DNA of 15,010 nucleotides, taken from contig JAJRUC010000208.1 of the NCBI GenBank assembly GCA_024278015.1, positions 1-15,010 on the forward strand, written 5' to 3'. Position 1 is the stretch's first letter; every line of letters begins with the position of its first letter. A model generated the notes under the pieces. It made no database searches, was not told where the DNA came from, and saw nothing but the letters and a program-made list of their open reading frames with translations. Positions 6,764 to 13,752 of this stretch are shown here, piece after piece. Made by a program: the position numbers and the translations under genes. The stretch is from Chloroflexota bacterium (GTDB lineage Bacteria > Chloroflexota > Anaerolineae > 4572-78).

Positions 6764-9232
6764 ATGTCTGAGAAACAACTCACTATTCCCGTTACCTGGA
6801 TGCATTGCGCCAATTGCTCATCAACCATTGAGCGCAATTTGAAAAAACTGGATGGCGTGGCAGATACCACCGTCAATTACGCCACCGAAAAAGCAACTAT
6901 CAAATTCGACCCCACCGCCCTGAACATGGATGCCATCATCCACAAAATTGAAGACGTGGGCTACGGCGTAGCCACCGCCAAAGTGGAACTGCCCCTCACC
7001 GGCATGACCTGCGCCAACTGCGCCGCCACCATCGAGCGCACCCTGAACAAGAAAGTTCCCGGTATTACCAACGCCACGGTCAATTTCGCCACCGAAAAAG
7101 CCAGTGTGGAATTTATCCCCGGCGTGGTAAACCGTGCTGATATGATTGCCGCCATTGAGCGGGCCGGTTACGGCGTGGTAGAAGCCGCAGCAGGCGCCGA
7201 TTTGGAAGACGCGGAACAAGCCGCCCGCGATGCGGAAATTGCCGACCAAACCCGCAAATTCTGGATAGGCGTCGCCTTCTCCCTGCCGTTGTTTATCCTG
7301 AGTATGCTCCGTGACTTTGGCGTACTGGGCGTATGGGCAGAAGCGGCGTGGGTCAACTGGTTGATGCTGGCCCTGGCCGCGCCGGTGCAGTTTTATGTAG
7401 CGTGGGATTATTACGTGGGCGCATACAAAGCCCTGCGCAACAGTTCCGCCAATATGGATGTGCTGGTGGCAATGGGGTCATCGGTGGCGTATGTGTACAG
7501 CGTGGTCGTCACCGTATTCCTGACGCTGGGCAGTATGGCAGCGGGCGAACACGTATATTTTGAAACCGCCGCAGTCATCATCACCCTGATTAAACTGGGA
7601 AAACTACTGGAAGTCCGCGCCAAAGGACAAACCAGCGCCGCCATCAAAAAACTGATGGGCTTGCGCGCCAAAACTGCCCGCGTGGTGCGCGACGGAGAAG
7701 AAGTGGATATCCCCATTGAGCGGGTGACAGCAGGCGATATTGTGGTGGTGCGCCCCGGCGAAAAAATTCCGGTGGACGGCATTGTCGTAGAGGGAAAATC
7801 CGCAATAGACGAAAGCATGATTACCGGCGAAAGTTTGCCGGTGGGCAAAAAACCGGGCGATGAAGTCATCGGCGCGACGCTGAACAAACAGGGACGGCTA
7901 AAATTTGAAGCCACCAAAGTCGGGGCCGAAACTGCCCTGGCGCAAATTATTCGGCTGGTGCAGGAAGCGCAGGGCAGCAAAGCGCCCATCCAGCGCATTG
8001 CCGACCAGGTTTCAAACTATTTTGTGCCGGTGGTCATTGTTCTGGCTATCCTGACCATGCTGGTGTGGTGGTTTGGGGTTGGGGCGGGCTTCACCCCCGC
8101 GCTGATTCGGCTGGTGGCGGTGCTGGTTATCGCCTGTCCGTGCGCGCTGGGATTGGCTACACCCACTTCTATTATGGTGGGCACGGGCAAAGGCGCGGAA
8201 AACGGCATCCTCTTCAAAAACAGTGAAGCGCTGGAACGCGCCCACAGCCTGAAAGCCGTAGTATTGGATAAAACCGGCACCATCACCGTGGGGCAGCCGT
8301 CCGTCACCGATGTGGTCCTGAGCAAAAAAGCGACATCGCTTGACCGGAACAGTCTGCTGCGGCTGGCCGCATCCGCCGAAAAAGGGAGCGAACACCCGCT
8401 TGGCGAATCGATTGTGCGGGCGGCGCAGGAAGCCAGCCTGTCATTGGCAGAACCGGAACAGTTTGAAGCCATCGCCGGGCATGGCATTGTGGCTCACATT
8501 GACGGGCACGATGTGGCCTTGGGCAACAAAAAATTAATGGCGAAACGCTCCATCCACCTGAACGGGCTGGAAGCGGAAGCGGAACGCCTGCAACAGGAAG
8601 CAAAAACCGCTATGTGGATGGCCGTCGATGGCGAAGCGGCAGGCGTAATTGCCGTGGCAGACACCATCAGACCCACCTCCAAAGAAGCCATTGCCGAAAT
8701 GCACCGCCTGGGATTGAAAGTTATTATGCTGACGGGCGACAATCAAGCCACCGCCGAAGCCATTGCCGGCGAAGTGGGCATTGACCAGGTGCGGGCGGAA
8801 GTCCTCCCCGGCGACAAATCGGCGGAAGTGAAACGCCTGCAAGCCGAAGGCGTCGGGCTGGTGGCTATGGTGGGCGACGGTATTAACGACGCCCCCGCGC
8901 TGGCGCAAGCCGATGTGGGCATCGCCATCGGCACGGGCACGGACGTGGCAATGGAAGCCGCCGATGTGACCCGGATGCGCGGCGACCTGCGCTCCGTGCC
9001 GCAAGCCATCGGCCTCAGCAAAGCCACCATGCGCATCATCCGGCAAAACCTGTTCTGGGCATTTATTTACAACATCATCCTCATCCCCGTGGCAATGGGC
9101 GCCTTGTACCCCTTCTCCTTCGTGCCGGATATGCTGCGCGAATTGAACCCCATTTTAGCCGCCTTCGCTATGGCTTTCAGCAGCGTATCGGTTGTAACCA
9201 ACAGCTTGCGCCTGCGTAAAGTAAAAATTTAA
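6764..9232 (+). CDS. copA: Cu(I)-exporting P1B-type ATPase CopA
   Basis: 822 residues, full length for a two-HMA CopA. It pumps Cu(I) out of the cytoplasm using ATP. Two N-terminal HMA domains carry CANC motifs (Cys15/Cys18 and Cys83/Cys86). Then come eight expected membrane helices, the actuator motif TGES (354-357), the CPC transport motif (458-460) in helix 6, the phosphorylation site DKTGT with Asp502, the nucleotide-binding SEHPLG (His544), the hinge GDGIND (704-709), YN (769-770) in helix 7 and MAFSS (803-807) in helix 8. CPC plus YN plus MxxSS is the Cu(I)-specific (P1B-1) set. In the first HMA, Trp12 stands where the usual motif has Gly. GGAGG lies 6 nt before the ATG. It is the last gene of the csoR-copZ-copA operon and is followed by a terminator. 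A silver-only pump is unlikely. Confidence 0.97.
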   Translation: MSEKQLTIPVTWMHCANCSSTIERNLKKLDGVADTTVNYATEKATIKFDPTALNMDAIIHKIEDVGYGVATAKVELPLTGMTCANCAATIERTLNKKVPGITNATVNFATEKASVEFIPGVVNRADMIAAIERAGYGVVEAAAGADLEDAEQAARDAEIADQTRKFWIGVAFSLPLFILSMLRDFGVLGVWAEAAWVNWLMLALAAPVQFYVAWDYYVGAYKALRNSSANMDVLVAMGSSVAYVYSVVVTVFLTLGSMAAGEHVYFETAAVIITLIKLGKLLEVRAKGQTSAAIKKLMGLRAKTARVVRDGEEVDIPIERVTAGDIVVVRPGEKIPVDGIVVEGKSAIDESMITGESLPVGKKPGDEVIGATLNKQGRLKFEATKVGAETALAQIIRLVQEAQGSKAPIQRIADQVSNYFVPVVIVLAILTMLVWWFGVGAGFTPALIRLVAVLVIACPCALGLATPTSIMVGTGKGAENGILFKNSEALERAHSLKAVVLDKTGTITVGQPSVTDVVLSKKATSLDRNSLLRLAASAEKGSEHPLGESIVRAAQEASLSLAEPEQFEAIAGHGIVAHIDGHDVALGNKKLMAKRSIHLNGLEAEAERLQQEAKTAMWMAVDGEAAGVIAVADTIRPTSKEAIAEMHRLGLKVIMLTGDNQATAEAIAGEVGIDQVRAEVLPGDKSAEVKRLQAEGVGLVAMVGDGINDAPALAQADVGIAIGTGTDVAMEAADVTRMRGDLRSVPQAIGLSKATMRIIRQNLFWAFIYNIILIPVAMGALYPFSFVPDMLRELNPILAAFAMAFSSVSVVTNSLRLRKVKI

Positions 9233-9262
9233 GCGGAAACCCGCACAACTCCAATTTAAGCC

Positions 9263-9302
9263 AAAAGTGTTCTGCCCGGCGCAAGTGGGTAGAACGCTTT
9301 TT
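9263..9302 (+). terminator. Intrinsic terminator of the cop operon
   Basis: Stem GTTCTGCCC (9269-9277) with GGGTAGAAC (9287-9295), one G-T pair, flanked by AAAAG on the left and CTTTTT on the right (9297-9302). The flanking A- and T-runs could let it work in both directions. It starts 30 nt after the copA stop. Confidence 0.8.
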
Positions 9303-9407
9303 GGTAGTGGTTATTTTTGATTGATGGAACAAGCATATACTTGACAGCACCACCCTCTACCATTAGTGAAATTCAACCACCATCAAATTTAAACCAAAAT
9401 CCTATAC

Positions 9408-9439
9408 CCCGACCAGAATCTCTGTCGGGATTTTTTTTT
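9408..9439 (+). terminator. Second plus-strand intrinsic terminator
   Basis: Stem CCCGAC (9408-9413) with GTCGGG (9424-9429), loop 10 nt, then A and nine Ts (9431-9439). It sits 64 nt upstream of the next gene's start codon. It is either a backup for the cop operon or the end of a short transcript starting after 9302. Confidence 0.75.
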
Positions 9440-9458
9440 ATTTTTACCAAAAATAATG

Positions 9459-9478
9459 TACAATCGAAGTCAATTGTA
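9459..9478. promoter_or_regulatory. Palindrome over a possible -10 upstream of the AT-rich gene
   Basis: Perfect inverted repeat TACAAT (9459-9464), 8-nt spacer, ATTGTA (9473-9478), 25 bp before the start codon. The left arm could itself serve as a -10 (TACAAT, 5/6), but no good -35 is visible. It looks like an operator for an unknown dimeric regulator. Confidence 0.45.
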
Positions 9479-9502
9479 TCAAGTCAGATAGAGGCAAATA
9501 TA

Positions 9503-10096
9503 ATGGCACAAAATTTACAAGATCCAAAAATCTTGGCTGAAGTTTTTCATTTAATTGCATTTGAATCAATATACGATACAGTGGTCAATAAATATGGCGA
9601 ACGTATTGCCGTACCATTGCTGGCAGAAATAATGGAAACCACCTTAAAAAAGATGGTTGAACGGGATTTAGTGCCATTTGACATTAGTAATGGCTATGCC
9701 GATGTGTTTGCAAAATGTTATACGCTGTTGAAACCATTTGGTTTTTCGTTTGAAGAAGAAATTCTGCTTGATACACCGGAACGATTCAGTGCCCGAATTA
9801 CCGAATGCCCACATATTGAATACACTCAGAAAAACCAACACAACTGCGCCGCTTGTCTAGGGATGAAAATGGGTGCATTCAACATTGTTACCGGCAAACA
9901 GCCCGCCTTTCTGGTTAACACCATCAACTTAGATGATTCTCTATCATTGACAGACAAACGCGCCTCTGTAGACCACGAATTTGAGGAAAAACACGCCCCG
10001 CATGGACGAGCTACGATTGGTATTTTGCAACGGATGTCTACTGATGCGCCGGAATGTACCTTTTATATTCGTATACCGGAAAAACAATCAAATTAG
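9503..10096 (+). CDS. Unrecognised cysteine-containing protein, V4R/ATC-hydrolase-like pattern
   Basis: 197 residues from the ATG at 9503, chosen because GAGG (9491-9494) lies 8 nt upstream; the open frame further left runs across a terminator. I do not recognise the family. No signal peptide or membrane helix is seen, so it is probably cytosolic. The N-terminal half looks helical. The C-terminal half has Cys102-Pro-His104, then His113 and Cys115-x2-Cys118, then a late Cys185-Thr-Phe. A Cys-Pro, later Cys, and terminal Cys-x-Phe pattern recalls V4R small-molecule-binding domains and ATC-hydrolase-like proteins, but the spacing does not fit well. The Cys/His cluster could bind a metal, and Cys72 is an additional cysteine. 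Base composition is clearly AT-richer than in neighbouring genes, with many TTA, ATA and AAA codons, which suggests transfer. It is monocistronic, with terminators on both sides. Confidence 0.7.
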   Translation: MAQNLQDPKILAEVFHLIAFESIYDTVVNKYGERIAVPLLAEIMETTLKKMVERDLVPFDISNGYADVFAKCYTLLKPFGFSFEEEILLDTPERFSARITECPHIEYTQKNQHNCAACLGMKMGAFNIVTGKQPAFLVNTINLDDSLSLTDKRASVDHEFEEKHAPHGRATIGILQRMSTDAPECTFYIRIPEKQSN

Positions 10097-10111
10097 TGAA
10101 TTTCAATTCCG

Positions 10112-10140
10112 GCGCGCCGCATCGCTCGGCGTGCTTTTTT
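10112..10140 (+). terminator. Intrinsic terminator after the AT-rich gene
   Basis: Stem GCGCGCCG (10112-10119) with CGGCGTGC (10127-10134), one G-T pair, 7-nt loop, then six Ts (10135-10140). It begins 16 nt after the stop codon. Confidence 0.85.
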
Positions 10141-10162
10141 CATAAGAGAACAAAATGGTTTG

Positions 10163-10171
10163 TGGTATAAT
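10163..10171 (+). promoter_or_regulatory. Extended -10 promoter for a leaderless transcript
   Basis: TGG followed by a perfect TATAAT (10166-10171) forms an extended -10. The ATG at 10178 begins 7 nt after it, exactly where transcription should start. There is no Shine-Dalgarno sequence before that ATG and no clear -35. Confidence 0.6.
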
Positions 10172-10177
10172 TTGTTT

Positions 10178-10939
10178 ATGACAAAACAAACTCAAAAGTT
10201 CATCCTGTTCATACAAAAACAAATTCTCCGGCTGGCGCAACACTGGGAGCTGGCCGTCAACGGCGTGTTTGCCCTCTTTCTGGCGGGCGCGATAGCCGCC
10301 CCGCTGCTGATGTCGCTGGGCGCAACCGACGCGGGCGAATGGCTTTACCGCCAATACGCCCCGCACGACCACCAATTGCCGCAGCGCAGTTATTTTCTGT
10401 TCAGCCCCGCCGGCGGCCTGCAAACCTATTCGCTGGCGCAGGTACTGGATTGGGGCGGCAGGCCGGCGAACCTGCGTGCTTTTGTGGGTAATTCGGAAAT
10501 TGGGTGGAAAATGGCGCTTAACCACCGGATGACCGCCATTTTCATCGGGCTGCTGGCGGGCGGTCTGGTGTGGAGCATGTATCTGTGGCAACCGCGCATC
10601 ACCCCTGCCCTGCTGGTCTTTTTCGTCTTCCCCATGCTTTTGGATGCCCTGAGCCACATGGCAGATGAACGCCTCGGCTTTAATTTCCGGGCCGGAAATG
10701 CGTGGTCGGTGTGGCTGACGCGGGGTATTATGCCGCCGGAATATTATTCCGGCACCACCATCGGTACCATTAACTGGTGGCTGCGCACCGTCACCGGGCT
10801 GTGGTTCGGGCTGGGCACAGCGTGGTATCTTTTCCCGTATTTCGACCGGCGTTTCACGGCCGTTCGCCGCGAGTTGGAACCCAGGCTGCGGCGGCTGACC
10901 ACCGATTCCCCCCATCCGGACAAATTCACAGCCGTTTAG
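10178..10939 (+). CDS. DUF2085-like integral membrane protein
   Basis: 253 residues from the ATG at 10178. An in-frame TTG at 10160 overlaps the promoter and has no ribosome site. About four membrane helices are visible (roughly 25-48, 117-136, 142-160 and 203-222). The sequence follows the DUF2085 pattern: HQLPQRSYFLF (65-75), FVGNSEIGWKMA (102-113), an Arg after a helix start (HRM, 116-118), an acidic DALSHMADE segment (156-164), and WWLRTVTGLWFGLG (200-213). The positions where I expect the two conserved family cysteines, CHQ and CxR, hold Asp64 and Asn115, and the chain has no cysteine at all. Function is unknown for the family; the lost cysteines may mean loss of a metal or redox site. 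The C-terminal tail is basic and cytosol-like. It is convergent with typA, with a 14-bp overlap. The family call is from memory of motifs. Confidence 0.75.
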   Translation: MTKQTQKFILFIQKQILRLAQHWELAVNGVFALFLAGAIAAPLLMSLGATDAGEWLYRQYAPHDHQLPQRSYFLFSPAGGLQTYSLAQVLDWGGRPANLRAFVGNSEIGWKMALNHRMTAIFIGLLAGGLVWSMYLWQPRITPALLVFFVFPMLLDALSHMADERLGFNFRAGNAWSVWLTRGIMPPEYYSGTTIGTINWWLRTVTGLWFGLGTAWYLFPYFDRRFTAVRRELEPRLRRLTTDSPHPDKFTAV

Positions 10940-12755
10940 CCTGTTTGGCGGCCCGCCCGCGCACGTTGTGATTCAGCTCCTGTTTGCGAATACGAAGCGC
11001 TTTCGGCGTTACTTCCAGCAGTTCATCCGGCCCCAAATATTCAATGGCTTCGTCCAGAGACAAGATGCGCGGCGGAGTCAGGCCCACCACAATATCAGAA
11101 AACGATTTTCGCACATTGGTCAGGTGTTTGGCTTTGCAAACATTCACCACCATATCTTCGTTGCGAACATACTGCCCCACCACCTGCCCGTTGTAAACTT
11201 CCTCGCCCGGTTTGACAAACAGCGTGCCGCGCTGCTGCAAATTCGTCAGGGCATAGGTAGTAACGCTGCCCACCTCCAGCGACACCAGCGAGCCGTGGGC
11301 GCGGGCGGGAATTTCACCCTGAAAGCGCTCAAAGCCGTGAAACAAGGTGTGGACAATGCCCGTGCCGCGAGTGGCAACCAAAAACGGCTGGTTAAAGCCC
11401 AACATGCCCCGCGTCGAAACCAGATATTCGGCGTAAACCGTGCCGTCATCGCCATAGCGCATAGAGACCACATTCCCCCGTCGAATACCCATCATCTCCG
11501 TTAAAACGCCCACAAAATCCTGGGCCACTTCCAGAAAAACATGTTCAATCGGTTCCAGCAGGCCGGCCGGGCTATTGCGGAAGATAACTTCCGGGCGGCT
11601 GACGGCAAATTCGTGGCCTTCGCGGCGCATCGTTTCGATGAGGATGGCCAGGTGCAATTCGCCGCGCCCCGATACGCTGAAGCGGTCGGCGCTGTCGGTT
11701 TCGGCCACGCGCAAGGCGACGTTGTTTTCCAGCTCTCGCCACAGGCGGTCCCGAAGCTGGCGGCTGGTGACGAACTGACCTTCGCGCCCGGCAAAGGGGC
11801 TGTCGTTAATCCGAAACGTCATGCGCACGGTCGGTTCTTCTACCTTGATGGGCGGAAAGGGGCGCGGGTCGGCGGGGTCGGCAATGGTATCGCCGATGCC
11901 CACATCCGGCACGCCCGCCACGGCCACAATGGTGCCGGCCTCAACCACATCCCGTTCCACCCGCCGCAAATCGCGGAAGGTGTAAACCTGGCTGATTTTT
12001 GCGGGCGCGGTCCGGCCTTCGGTGTTAATGTGGGTCACAGCCTGCCCGGTGGCAAAAACGCCGCTGCTCAACCGTCCGATGGCGATTTTGCCCAGATAGT
12101 TACTGTATTCCAGGTTTGTCACCAGCAGCCGGGCGGGCAAATCGGGGTCAATCAGGGGCGGGGGCAAAAAATCAAGAATGGCGTCGAAGAGGGGGTACAG
12201 GTTGGGGGCCGGCGCGTCCGGGTCTGTGCCGGCCCGCCCCTCCAGAGCGATGGTGTAAATGACGGGGAAGTCGGCCTGCTCATCAGTGGCGCCCAGTTCT
12301 ACAAACAGGTCGAAGGTGGCGTTGACCACGTAATCGAGCCGGACGGCGGGGCGGTCTATCTTGTTGACCACCACAATGGCCTTGTGCCCTTTTTCAAGGG
12401 CCTGACGCAACACAAAGCGGGTTTGGGGCATTGGCCCTTCCACCGCATCAACCAGCAGCAGCACGCCGTCAACCATATTCATCACCCGTTCCACCTCGCC
12501 GCCAAAATCGGCGTGGCCGGGGGTATCGACAATATTGATGATGGTATCGTGGTAGCGCACGCCGGTATTTTTAGCCAGAATGGTGATGCCCCGTTCCCGT
12601 TCCAAATCATTTGAATCAAGAACGCGCTCGGTAATTTGCTGGTGCGCCCGAAAGACGTTGGTTTGACGCAACATACCATCAACCAGGGTGGTTTTGCCGT
12701 GGTCAACGTGGGCAATAATGGCAATGTTGCGAATATCGTTTCTAAATTGGGACAT
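10926..12755 (-). CDS. typA: Ribosome-associated GTPase TypA/BipA
   Basis: 609 residues from the ATG at 12755, the usual TypA length. AGGA lies 9 nt upstream; a GTG at 12776 has no ribosome site. TypA is an EF-G-like translational GTPase that binds the 70S ribosome, aids 50S assembly and matters under cold and other stress. The G domain shows AHVDHGKT (15-22), RERGITI (53-59), DTPGH (77-81) and NKID (131-134). It is followed by a beta-barrel domain, EF-G III/V-like domains, and the TypA-specific C-terminal domain with LTNVRKS and DELLEVTPKALRIRK. EF-G and LepA are excluded by that C-terminus. It is downstream of tlpA on the same strand, separated by a hairpin. Its stop codon lies inside the last codons of the convergent DUF2085 gene. 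Confidence 0.96.
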   Translation of the reverse strand: MSQFRNDIRNIAIIAHVDHGKTTLVDGMLRQTNVFRAHQQITERVLDSNDLERERGITILAKNTGVRYHDTIINIVDTPGHADFGGEVERVMNMVDGVLLLVDAVEGPMPQTRFVLRQALEKGHKAIVVVNKIDRPAVRLDYVVNATFDLFVELGATDEQADFPVIYTIALEGRAGTDPDAPAPNLYPLFDAILDFLPPPLIDPDLPARLLVTNLEYSNYLGKIAIGRLSSGVFATGQAVTHINTEGRTAPAKISQVYTFRDLRRVERDVVEAGTIVAVAGVPDVGIGDTIADPADPRPFPPIKVEEPTVRMTFRINDSPFAGREGQFVTSRQLRDRLWRELENNVALRVAETDSADRFSVSGRGELHLAILIETMRREGHEFAVSRPEVIFRNSPAGLLEPIEHVFLEVAQDFVGVLTEMMGIRRGNVVSMRYGDDGTVYAEYLVSTRGMLGFNQPFLVATRGTGIVHTLFHGFERFQGEIPARAHGSLVSLEVGSVTTYALTNLQQRGTLFVKPGEEVYNGQVVGQYVRNEDMVVNVCKAKHLTNVRKSFSDIVVGLTPPRILSLDEAIEYLGPDELLEVTPKALRIRKQELNHNVRGRAAKQAKRL

Positions 12756-12781
12756 AATTTCAATTCCTGCTTTCACTCGAC

Positions 12782-12808
12782 AAAAAAATGACCCGCCGAA
12801 TCGACGGG
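12782..12808 (-). terminator. Intrinsic terminator between tlpA and typA
   Basis: Minus strand: stem CCCGTCG (12802-12808) and CGGCGGG (12792-12798), loop ATT, one T-G pair, then TCA and seven Ts (12782-12788). It lies 57 nt after the tlpA stop and only 26 nt before the typA ATG. The typA promoter may therefore lie upstream of it, which would make it part of the typA leader. Confidence 0.65.
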
Positions 12809-12865
12809 CACAAAAATAGATTGTATATCTAATCAGGGATTAAGGCAAAATTGATTGGGGCGGCT

Positions 12866-13450
12866 TCAATTCAGCAACGGATTGATTTTTTCGGCCAGTT
12901 GCTCCGCTGAAATTTCGCCGCGATGGATGGTGCGGATGTTCCCGGCCCGGTCAATGATGATGGAAACGGGCAGGGCGCGAACATCGTAAGCGGCCATAAC
13001 CGTCTCGTTTCGGTCCAGCGCTACCGGAAACGAAAGGTGATTTTCGGAGACAAAGGCTTGCACCGCCGCCGGCGTTTCCTGGTCGTTTACGGCGATAACC
13101 ACAAAGCCTTCGGCCTGGCGGGCCTGGTAAAAGGCGTTCAGGGTGGGCAGTTCGGCCACGCAGGGCGGACACCACGTGGCCCAAAAGTTGACGAGGATCA
13201 CTCGCCCCCGGTAATCGGCCAAACTGACCGGTTGCCCGTCGGCGGTGGGCAGGGTGAAGGCCGGGGCGGCCACGCCCTGACGGTCGGCGTCGCGCCGGGC
13301 TGTTTCTGAAACGGGCCGGGTCGATTGGCGGGCCGCCCAAACCAAAACGCCCACAGCGACGGCAATCAGGCTCAAGGCCAGGGCCGCATTAATCAGCAGC
13401 CAACGCCGCGATTGCGTTGGTGGCCGGGCGGCAGAATTTTGGCCGGACAT
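12866..13450 (-). CDS. Membrane-anchored thioredoxin-like protein, TlpA/ResA family
   Basis: 194 residues. One N-terminal helix (about 17-39) after a short basic segment anchors the protein, placing the thioredoxin domain outside the cytoplasmic membrane. The AhpC/TSA-Redoxin-type fold starts at about 60 with PAFTLPTADGQPVSL. The redox motif is WCPPC (Cys94, Cys97), and Pro161 is the likely cis-proline. WCPPC is typical of TlpA/ResA/CcmG-type thiol-disulfide reductases, which reduce apocytochrome c or copper-site thiols. No cytochrome-maturation genes are adjacent, so the partner is unknown. The signal could be a cleaved peptide, but no lipobox cysteine is seen. GGGAG lies 8 nt before the ATG. 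It is flanked by terminator hairpins on both sides and is probably monocistronic. Confidence 0.9.
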   Translation of the reverse strand: MSGQNSAARPPTQSRRWLLINAALALSLIAVAVGVLVWAARQSTRPVSETARRDADRQGVAAPAFTLPTADGQPVSLADYRGRVILVNFWATWCPPCVAELPTLNAFYQARQAEGFVVIAVNDQETPAAVQAFVSENHLSFPVALDRNETVMAAYDVRALPVSIIIDRAGNIRTIHRGEISAEQLAEKINPLLN

Positions 13451-13752
13451 GCGTTCAACTCCCTGTTAGTGATGATGCGCTCCGGGGCGGTGGGCCATTT
13501 TTTCATCATAGCCGGCGCGCCGAAGCTGTTTTAGCCTCATTAGACGAACTGTGAATAAATCCTCTTACCTTAACTGTGGTAAAAGAGAGGCAATTATTAC
13601 TTTTATTCCCAAAAAACAGCCGCCGACAGGCGGCAGGATAAAAATACTGCGCACCCATCGGCGGTAAAAATGCTACAGGGGACATTCGGGGCATAAAGAA
13701 GAGGCAAATCCTCTAGCAAGATGCTTGAAAATGATGTCCGCAGGCTATACGA
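13451..13752. other. 302-bp gap between groES and tlpA
   Basis: No gene is supported here. It holds the groES terminator hairpin (13611-13634), a small 5-bp inverted repeat AGAGG/CCTCT (13700-13704 and 13710-13714), and two direct copies of AACTGTG 25 bp apart (13547-13553 and 13572-13578) that flank an imperfect CCTCTTACC/GGTAAAAGAGAGG hairpin. The tlpA promoter should be in the left half, but I cannot place it securely. A 62-codon minus-strand frame crosses the terminator and has no family look. Confidence 0.55.
13611..13634 (-). terminator. Intrinsic terminator downstream of groES
   Basis: Minus strand: perfect 6-bp stem GCCGCC/GGCGGC (13619-13624 and 13629-13634) with a 4-nt loop, then TG and six Ts (13611-13616). 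It lies about 118 nt after the groES stop, leaving a fairly long 3' untranslated tail. Confidence 0.7.

Noticed and set aside
7411..7998. 195-codon minus-strand frame opposite copA
   Set aside because: Entirely antisense to conserved CopA domains; low-complexity Ser/Thr-rich translation with no recognisable motif.
9317..9502. In-frame upstream extension of the AT-rich gene
   Set aside because: It would translate through an intrinsic terminator and the palindrome; the ATG at 9503 has a proper ribosome site.
11541..12614. 357-codon plus-strand open frame opposite typA
   Set aside because: It lies fully inside a certain typA coding region on the other strand, has no ribosome site or family motif, and reflects GC-biased codon use.
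13506..13694. 62-codon minus-strand frame between groES and tlpA
   Set aside because: It crosses the groES terminator hairpin, has no ribosome site I trust and no protein-like conservation pattern.
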